Part shown: in pieces, positions 56,602-64,000 of the stretch
Layout: each line of letters opens with the position of its first letter
How positions within the stretch are numbered: position 1 is the first letter of the stretch
From: Dactylis glomerata
Taxonomy: Eukaryota > Streptophyta > Magnoliopsida > Poales > Poaceae
Length of the DNA stretch: 64,000 bases
Direction: 5' to 3'
Assembly (NCBI GenBank): GCA_007115705.1
Contig: QXEO01000232.1
Span: 4,888,880 to 4,952,879 of the forward strand
The notes under the pieces: model-generated
Databases searched by the model: none
Seen by the model: the letters and a program-made list of their open reading frames with translations, nothing else
What the model was told of the DNA's origin: nothing
Made by a program: the position numbers and the translations under genes

Positions 56602-58117
56602 TGATACGTTGCAAACGTATCTATAATTTTTGATGCTCCATGCTTGTTTTACACCAATTGCTATATATTTTGTCTACACTTTATGACACTTTTATGATTT
56701 ATTTGGACTAACCTACTAATAGTTGCAAAAGTGCACAATGTTCTTGTTTTACACTTTGATGTGTAGGAATTACCAAGAATACAAGTGGAAACCTTGTTGG
56801 AGTCAAATTGGGACTTTTCAGAAATCTGTGCCAGAACGTTTTTCGAAGATGCTCACGTTACGGGTCGAAGACGGCGTCAAACGAAAAACTCTTCAATTAC
56901 AAAGTTGTAGGAAATTTCACGGTGAACGTTCTGGACATAAAATTCACCTGATTCCGAGTCCGGACGACCAAGATAAGTCCGCTCCATTGCGGCCCAAGAT
57001 GGGGATACGGGAATCCGAGAGACTATATAAAGGGAGGAACCCTAGCTCGTGGGGGACACCTCGAACCACGAATTTGCAGCCACCAGAGCCACGTTTTCGC
57101 CTCCCCCATGGATCCCATCTCCATGGGGGAGGGATCCCATGAAGCCATAAAGGAAGGGGGCTAAGGGGCGGCGCTCCCCCATGATGCCGGCGGCGGGGGA
57201 GTCCCCCGCGTCGCCGCCGGCACCGCCACCGCTACGCCGCCCGCGTCCCTCGCTGCTCATCTCCGCCATCTTCACCGCTATCTCCATCACCAACTCCTCC
57301 TATTATGCAGTGGTTCATCCTCCCACACACCTCTGTACCGTCCTATGTAAACATGGTGTTTGATGCTATAATATTTATCCTATGATCTATGTCATATTTG
57401 CATAGTTTATTTGTTCTTAGATTGATTTGTTGAATGTCTTTGGTTCATTAGAGTTGTATATTAATATGGTACTATCCTTTGGTGTCCATTATATGTATGC
57501 GCGCTTGGATTAAACATCTTAGGGTTAGTAGTATGTGCAAAAGGAAGGGAATAGTTCTGCCGGAGTAACAGAAACCTGAGGACGCGAACCGGAATGTTGC
57601 ACGTATGGGAGTAAGAGGATCATTAACTTAAGGCTATGGTTCGGGAAACCTTAATGCATTGTTAGTATTTGCGGATGCTTGCTAACAATCCAATCATATA
57701 GTACTTGTATTTCCAAGTAGTGAATTGCTTGTATATTTAGCCTCTCCCACATAGAAAACTGCATCGAAGACAATGAACCCGATTTATTCACTAATTGAAC
57801 TTAGACAAAGCCCCCATTATTACCACCACTTTTTCACACTCATGGTACTGTTAGTTTATGGTTACTTAGTATATTTTATTTCTGCAGCACTAATAATTAC
57901 TTTTTTGTATTTATTATCTTGCAAAGCTATCTCTCATACCCGTATTGTTGCTCTAGTTTTATTTCCTAGATGATGCAAACATTTAGTGTGCGTAGAGTTG
58001 TATCAGCGGTTGATAGAACTTGAGAGAACATTTATCCTACCTTTAGCTCCTCGTTGGGTTTGACACTCTTACTTATCGAAAAGGCTACACACGATCCCCT
58101 ATACTTGTGGGATATCA
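56602..58117 (+). repeat. G 5' LTR
   Basis: TGATACGTTGCAAACGTATC start, GTGGGATATCA end. Strong TATA box TATATAAA at 57024-57031. The GCCGGCGGCGGGGGAGTCCC-type GC-rich leader follows near 57185. Confidence 0.9.
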
Positions 58118-58127
58118 AGACCTTTTC

Positions 58128-58144
58128 TGGCGCCGTTGCCGGGG
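58128..58144 (+). promoter_or_regulatory. G primer binding site
   Basis: TGGCGCCGTTGCCGGGG, perfect tRNA-Asp type, 10 bases after the LTR. Confidence 0.85.
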
Positions 58145-61100
58145 AGCTCTAGCGTGTGGGTGAATATTCTTGTGTGCACTTGTTTGCTTTATCTCTAAAT
58201 AGTTTTTACTTCCAGTTTTAAGTTGTTCTCTATCTTAGTATGGATAGGAAATGCGAATTACAAAAAAAATTAGTTATACTTGTTACCTAAAAACATTTTC
58301 AAAAAGGAAAGTGATTGGAAAGATGAGTAATGGTTAAGTGGGGGTCGACCTTGAACACTTGTGTTCATGCCTATGAAACCAAAACAAATCTTTCCATGGA
58401 AGCTTTTTAGTTAAAAACTTATACATATTGTGTATATTGTATATATTGTACATATTCCTCTGTAGCATAAAAGTAAAGTGATAATTGTAGTTCCTAGTTA
58501 CTTGGAAGTTGATAGTTTTGCTTTGCTGTCCAAAAACAGATTTTCTGTGCTTCACTATAAAAAATCGTGAAAAATCTCAGAATAGTGTTTTGATCTGAAT
58601 TTTTTTGTGCATAAACCTGAGATTATGATCTGTCTTTATTTAGTTTGGAGTTTCTCAATTTGAGCTACCTAACTATCTCGTTGAATGTCATCTTTACAGA
58701 CTATTCAGTTTTGACAGATTTCTTAGTTTATTCAATATTGTACTTGGTGTTATTAGTTTCATTAGTTTTTCGACGGACGGCGGAAATCATGAATACCTTA
58801 GTATATATAGTGGCTAATGTTGAGTTTAGATTATGAAACTTGTTAATGCTTGAACATGAGTGGATTTTACTTAATGAGTACTAACCCTACTAATGAGTTT
58901 TGTGAAGTTTTATGTGGATGTAGCTTATAAGTTCTAATCAATATGGTGATATGAGATGAACAAGAAGACACAAGAGCTCAAGCTTGGTGATGTTTAGGTG
59001 CATCCCAAGAACATGTCCAAGAAGGTACAATCATCTAAGCTTGGGGATGCTCGAGTCATCTCCCTATTCATCAACTAACATGAGGTTGTCTCCTTCATAC
59101 TCTATATTACGCATCCACATGATATGTATTGTGTTAACTTGTATTATAATTGTTTTTATATGTCTTGGTTTTATCTTCATTAATTTTATTAGGCTCTTTA
59201 TTTTGTTTTTATTGCTTCTTTACTTTCACTTATAAATTGAAAACAACAAAAATATTTCCTTTTGTTTTGCTTTATTGTTTGGTTCTCTATTTTGTGCCTA
59301 GCTGAAAGGCGTTAAACAAAAGCACTCTTGGGAGATAACCTAATATTTTACTTTTAGTTCTTTTTCTTTTATTTTAGTCTTGGAAGTTATTACTACTATA
59401 ATAACCTCTCCTTATCATTTTTATTTCGTTGTTGTGCCAAGAGAAGCCTCTAATTTGAGTGAGGTAAGATTTGGGGATGTTGCTGTCCTGAAACAGATTT
59501 CGGTGCTGCACTGTAAAAATTCTTGAAAATTCTCAGAATATCTTTTGGACCTGCGATTTCTTGTGCATATGTCCCAGGTTATATCCAAACTTTAATTAGT
59601 TTAACACTTTTTGATTTGAGCAACAGAAAACCCTCTAAAAATTCGACCTTTGTCAGCTTCTCTGTTTTGACAGATTTCTGCCATTATTTGTGTTTGCCTC
59701 TTGATCGCTTTCTTTTTTAGTTCTTTTGATCACAGAACTTTTGGGGAAGTTGCTACAGTACTATATGCTTTTATATGTGGTGGTTTTGAGTTGAAACCTA
59801 AAGCAAAAAGGGGTTGATTCATTATTATGCTTACACTAATGTTGCTAATAGAATTGTGTTGAGTTTTGTATGAAGGAAGTTTTCAAGTGTAGGGATTGGA
59901 GAATGATGAGATGAGTTGAAGAATGGACAAAAGCTCAAGCTTGGGGATGCCCACACACCCCAAGAAATATCCAATAGGTACAAGCGTCAAAGCTTGGGGA
60001 TGCCCCCGAGGCACCCCTTCTTCATCGGCAAAAATCAGGTCACCTTTCAAAACACTATATTTTTATTGCTTCATGCACTATGCATTTTTCTTGGAGCGTC
60101 TTTACTTTAGCTTTCAGTTTTCTTTTGTTTTGTTTGCTGCAATAAATGGTTGGACCCCAACAAATTTCTTTTGGAGTAGATGTACTCGCTTTTCATTTGC
60201 CAAGAACACTCTAGTTTTCACTCTTATCATTCAACGAGTGTTCTCTTTTTCTGGAACTGCGTTTAGCTTTCGTTTTTCGCCTTGATTTTTTTTCAGATCT
60301 TATTATATCTTTGCATCAAGGTGTATTTGGACCTCTGGTCTATGTTGGTATTCATCAAAAGAGTTGTTTCAAAAAGGTTCGAAAGGTGTTGGAAAAGAGA
60401 AAAAGTTTCATGCAAAAAGTGGTACAAAAAGGAGCTTGTTTAGATTGAGGCTTAGACATTTGCATGCCATGCTTGATGTTGTTTTGATAGTATGCTTAGT
60501 GATTTTTGCTGTAGCATGACTTGTCTCAAATGACTGAGATTGCTTAACGAGTCATTGAAAAAATCATGTGTTATTTTTATTATGTGGAAGCATTTATTTG
60601 GTTTTCTCCTTTGATGCTTTATTTGGGTTGACTTGGCGCATGCTTACAACATGTTTGACTCTTACAAAAGTCGCCATTAGCCTCTATGATCATTTGGTTT
60701 TTGACTTGTGATTCCATTTTATGCTTCTCTTAATGATGTTTTGTCGCTATGCATGATTATGGCCGTTATTGCTCTCTTAGTTGGTAGCTCCCAGTCTTTT
60801 GCTAGCCCTCATTTTGTACTGAGTATGAGCTCTACTCGTGCATCTAACTCCCAAAAACCAAGTTATTCCAACGTGTCCACTATAAATTCCTATGCATGGT
60901 ATTTGCAAGCCATTCCAAGTAAATTTTCATGTGCTACCTTTTAAAAAACCTTCAAAACACTTCTCGTTTTCTGACACTGTTTTCAGCTCATGGGGACGTA
61001 GTGGTCGGATTTGCTATCTTCCATATTGCTAAATTCCAAAAAGAAAAAAAAACAAAGAAAAAAAGGCACTCCTCCATGGTATGTGAATGTTGGTGGGCAC

Positions 61101-61858
61101 CCGATGGAATCGGTTAGCCATGGTTTGTGAAAGGAAAAAAAGGTGGGGAGGAGTGCCAAGCTTTATAAAAGAGCATCAAAGTGCCAATCCCTCTCTCAAA
61201 AACTTGCTTACTTTTTGTATGGAAGATAGTAAGAACCCCATTGCTAGTCGTTGACAAAGACAACCACCTCTCAAAACCCAGTTTTTATTTCTCTGTTTTA
61301 CAAATGAAAAGCTCTAGCACATGTTTAATCACTACTTCCCTCTGCGAAGGGCCTTTCTTTACTTTTATGTTGAGTCTCCACCTTCTACCTTTATGCACCA
61401 TCTAAGAGAGCATAGTTGCCATTCTAAGTTTAATGTGCATAGTCCCAAAGTTTATCATTGATTGATTTATGATTATGGTTTCACTTGTTCTTAAATTATT
61501 TGTATCTAGTCGCCCTTTTAAACTTGAAGGTGTCCTATGCATTTATATTTTGCTATTCCATGAAGGACAAGCTGAAAACTACTTGTTATGTTTTTCCATA
61601 TGATTTGAACACACGTTTGACTTTCATTGTTTCATTATTCATGATCTTTCGTTTATGTTTCTTTTTATGTTATAACATGGTTGCTAAGTTTTTATTGTCA
61701 AGATTATGTCTCTTATGCCCATGTTTTAAGTTCTTTGATCCCAGCACTCAATGCTTTACTTAGATGATCAAGATTGTGATGGTGCATGCACCTCAAAAAT
61801 TATTCTTTTGTTATCACTTACCTGCTCGAGGACGAGCATGAGTTAAGCTTGGGGATGT
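58145..61858 (+). other. G internal non-coding region with duplicated module
   Basis: Two diverged copies of one module: 58500-59090 and 59465-60030. Each goes from AAAACAGATTTC...CTGTAAAAATTCTTG-type sequence and TTTTGACAGATTTCT to a pair of AAGCTTGG(G/T)GATG words (58980 and 59037; 59937 and 59992). H has a single copy (48920-49440). After them come the CAGTCTTTTGCTAGCC block (60793), the conserved hairpin (61065-61157), the pre-PPT stem-loop GCTCG-AGGA-CGAGC (61824-61837) and the PPT TTAAGCTTGGGGATGT. Confidence 0.75.
61065..61157 (+). repeat. Conserved hairpin of about 90 nt (G)
   Basis: 93 nt with arms GGCACTCCTCC (61065-61075) and GGAGGAGTGCC (61147-61157), inner CCGAT-GGA-ATCGG intact. 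Retained although the element codes for nothing. Confidence 0.82.
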
Positions 61859-62725
61859 TGATACGTTGCAAACGTATCTATAATTTTTGATGCTCCATGC
61901 TTGTTTTACACCAATTGCTATATATTTTGTCTACACTTTATGACACTTTTATGATTTATTTAGACTAACCTACTAATAGTTGCAAAAGTGCACAATGTTC
62001 TTGTTTTACACTTTGATGTGTAGGAATTACCAAGAATACAAGTGGAAACCTTGTTGGAGTCAAATTAGGACTTTCTAGAAATCTGTGCCAGAACGTTTTT
62101 CAAAGATGGTCACGTTACGGGTCGAAGACGGCATCAAACGAAAAACTCTTCAATTACAAAGTTGTAGGAAATTTCACGGCGAACGTTCTGGACATAAAAT
62201 TCACCTGATTCCGAGTATGGACGACTGAGATAAGTCTGCTCCATTGCGGCCCAAGATGGGGAGATGGGAATCCGAGAGACTATATAAAGGGAGGAACCCT
62301 AGCTCGTGGGGGACACCTCCACCCACGAATTTGCAGCCACCAGAGCCACGTTTTCGCCTCCCCCATGGATCCCATCTCCATGGGGGAGGGCTCCCATGAA
62401 GCCATGAAGGAAGGGGGCTAAGGGGCGGTGCTCCCCCATGATGCCGGCGGCGGGGGAGTCCCCCGCGCCGGCGCCGGCGCCGCCACCGCTACGCCGCCCG
62501 CGTCCCTCGCTGCTCATCTCCGCCATCTTCACCGCTATCTCCATCACCAACTCCTCCTATTATTCAGTGGTTCATCCTCCCACACACCTCTGTACCGTCC
62601 TATGTAAACATGGTGTTTGATGCTATAATATTTATCCTATGATCTATGTCATGTTTGTATAGTTTATTTGTTCTTAGATTGATTTGTTGAATATCTTTGG
62701 TTCATTAGAGTTGTATATTGATATG
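61859..62725 (+). repeat. G 3' LTR, first 867 bases
   Basis: Starts TGATACGTTGCAAACG; TATA box at 62281-62288. Aligned with the 5' LTR to GATATG, then interrupted by K, whose TSD would be ATATG (62721-62725). Confidence 0.9.
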
Positions 62726-64000
62726 TGACAAGGGTATAGTTAGTAGAGCCCGTATGTTGAGTACCCCTGAGGCCCGTTAAGCTAGGCCCGATTGTAGTGA
62801 TAGTCGAATACGAGTTCTTACCGTATGTCGATATTGTAATCTGTATCGGACCCTACCCGATCCTCGAGACCTGGCCATCTATATATAGGGGCCAGGAGGG
62901 GACGGTGTAGGGCAGATTGAGAGCAAGCCAGGTTGAACACCCAAGTTTACTTTCGACACACACCTATTTCGACTAACTTTACCTTCGAGTTCATCCGACG
63001 CCCTATCTCCCCGATCCTAAGTCCTTCATCTAGGACATTTGTCGAGTTAACCCTCGTCAATTGGCGCCGACCGTGGGGATCCTGGGCATTGGAATCAAGA
63101 ATTCGACGGCTTTTTCGCTTTTAGCCAACAGCAGTACAGAAGTCGACGAAAATCAAGAGATGGAGTTGACAATCGGAAGTTTAAGCATCCTCATCGGGCC
63201 ATCGGGTTCATCTCGCCTTTCAGATTCGACGAAACAAGATCCGTTGGCAAGTGAGCCCGAAATAGTAGCAACGATGGAATATTCTGAAGGCTCTTCCAGC
63301 GAGGTAAACTCGCCGGTCAGCTTGGAAGAAGTGCAAAAAGGAAAAATCACAGAAGACAACGAAGCAATGGAAAATTTCGACGCAGGGGTCCAACTCGAAG
63401 ATCTTATGATCTGCCTCGATGATATTTCAGACAAGTCAACAGATACATGGAAGACAGGATTAGATCTTTCTGAGGACAGTAACTCGATCTTCTCAAGCTT
63501 CAACGATAACATCGTCAAACAATGGCAGGTGCTCGCCATTGTAGGAGATAACTCAGAAGAATTCGACGAAAACAACAATCCAGTGCTAAACCCAGCAAAT
63601 ATCGACAGAGAAGCAAATCACCTAGCAGAAGGGCAAACAGCAAAATCCCTCACAACCAGGGAAAAAATTCGACTATCAGTCGACGAATGGAGGATAATAA
63701 GAGAAGCCGTAGAACACGGCACGCCGATACCATCAAATTCCAGCAAAGACATGCTTCTGGGGTATCATTATGCACTAAGGCAGCAGGCAAAGCAATTAGC
63801 GAAGGAGAAAATAGAGATACAGAGAAGAAAAGACTCAGCCATTGCAGCCAGCAACGCCGCTCGAAAAGCGTGAAGCAACGCATCATACAGTAACGCAAGG
63901 AAAAATCGCCGACATGGTTCAAGGTACGATAACCTTGAGTACCCCGACAGGCAAAGCATTTCCAAAAACCTCGACTCGTCCTTTTTATCGGTCGACGAAC
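62726..64000 (+). mobile_element. K: 5' end of another Gypsy element
   Basis: A short LTR of 334 bp (62726-63059; TGACAAGGG to CCCTCGTCA) is followed by the PBS TGGCGCCGACCGTGGGG (63062-63078) and a gag-like frame. The element runs out of the window. The PBS differs from the tRNA-Asp type and is closer to that of E2. A TATATATA box lies near 62879. Confidence 0.82.
63160..63873 (+). CDS. K first ORF, N-terminal gag-region protein
   Basis: The first ATG in frame after the PBS is 63160; the frame ends with TGA at 63871-63873 (237 codons). Rich in Ser, Glu and Asp at the start (ELTIGSLSILIGPSGSSRL), with a Lys/Arg/Gln helix-like end (LRQQAKQLAKEKIEIQRRKD). By position it is the N-terminal part of gag or a separate leader protein. 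The canonical gag fold is not seen before the stop and would lie beyond the window or after a frameshift. Family not recognised. Confidence 0.55.
   Translation: MELTIGSLSILIGPSGSSRLSDSTKQDPLASEPEIVATMEYSEGSSSEVNSPVSLEEVQKGKITEDNEAMENFDAGVQLEDLMICLDDISDKSTDTWKTGLDLSEDSNSIFSSFNDNIVKQWQVLAIVGDNSEEFDENNNPVLNPANIDREANHLAEGQTAKSLTTREKIRLSVDEWRIIREAVEHGTPIPSNSSKDMLLGYHYALRQQAKQLAKEKIEIQRRKDSAIAASNAARKA

Larger units (their letters stand above)
56602..62725 (+). mobile_element. G: family-C Gypsy element without coding capacity, interrupted by K
   Basis: Plus strand. 5' LTR 56602-58117 (1516 bp), PBS 58128-58144, internal 58118-61858, 3' LTR from 61859, cut at 62725 by K. The internal 3.7 kb has no frame above about 120 codons and none resembling gag or pol. 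It matches the tail of H (from about 48748) but lacks the gag. This is a LARD-like parasite that must use others' Gag and Pol. Confidence 0.85.

Noticed and set aside
57042..57293. GC-rich open frames in the G LTR leader (also 62299-62550)
   Set aside because: Composition-driven, on both strands, downstream of the TATA box in untranslated leader.
58128..58144. Possible tRNA gene
   Set aside because: Only the 3' end complement is present; it is a primer binding site.
1..64000. Host genes, CRISPR arrays or bacterial operons
   Set aside because: All substantial frames belong to transposable elements; no array of unique spacers or ribosome-site-spaced genes is visible.

Overview
This window is intergenic DNA from a large grass genome, almost certainly Pooideae (wheat, barley, oat, rye relatives). 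The organism is inferred from the element types: TGATACGTC-type Ty3/Gypsy LTRs, Athila-like gag, tRNA-Asp-type primer sites, a Tat/Retand-type Gypsy element with an antisense gene, and a Caspar-like CACTA transposon. I found no host gene, tRNA or rRNA. The whole 64 kb can be read as transposable elements inserted into one another. Boundaries rest on LTR ends, primer binding sites (PBS), polypurine tracts (PPT) and target-site duplications (TSDs) read directly from the sequence. Family names are not assigned because I could not search a repeat database.

Layout. (1) 1-123: end of a minus-strand family-A element (E0) inserted in E1. (2) 124-30002: E1, a minus-strand family-A element (LTR about 1397 bp), split by E2 (4729-19802, plus strand, TSD GATAT) and by E3 (20381-28151, minus strand, same family as E1, TSD GAGCT). 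(3) 30003-37008: remains of a CACTA transposon on the minus strand (TNP1-like and TNP2-like pseudogenes, subterminal repeats), itself holding a 1012-bp hAT-like element (34006-35017, 8-bp TSD). (4) 37009-52894: H, a plus-strand family-B element (LTR about 1630 bp), whose 5' LTR is split by F (37045-46066, plus strand, family A, TSD ATGCT, both LTRs 1397 bp). (5) 52895-53218: 324 bp not recognised. (6) 53219-56601: M, a minus-strand family-B element whose LTR faces that of H. (7) 56602-62725: G, a plus-strand family-C element (LTR 1516 bp) without coding capacity, inserted in M. (8) 62726-64000: K, the 5' end of another Gypsy element, inserted in the 3' LTR of G.

How the parts work. E2 is the only element with a full pol: gag, protease, reverse transcriptase, RNase H and integrase lie in one 2329-codon frame broken by four amber codons. 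It also carries an eight-exon antisense gene with its own TATA box. Families A, B and C lack reverse transcriptase and integrase, so they must be mobilised in trans. Family A keeps a gag-protease gene plus a second spliced gene resembling Athila ORF1, preceded by a leader that resembles its own LTR. Family B keeps a short gag with a degenerate protease-like domain. Family C keeps nothing coding.

The most interesting signals are non-coding. The three families, with different LTRs, share a stem-loop just upstream of the PPT whose stem covaries between families. They also share a hairpin of about 90 nt (88-93 nt between copies) in the 3' untranslated region, and a hairpin at the very start of the LTR with a fixed stem and variable loop. 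These are candidates for cis-acting RNA signals through which coding-poor elements use a helper's proteins.
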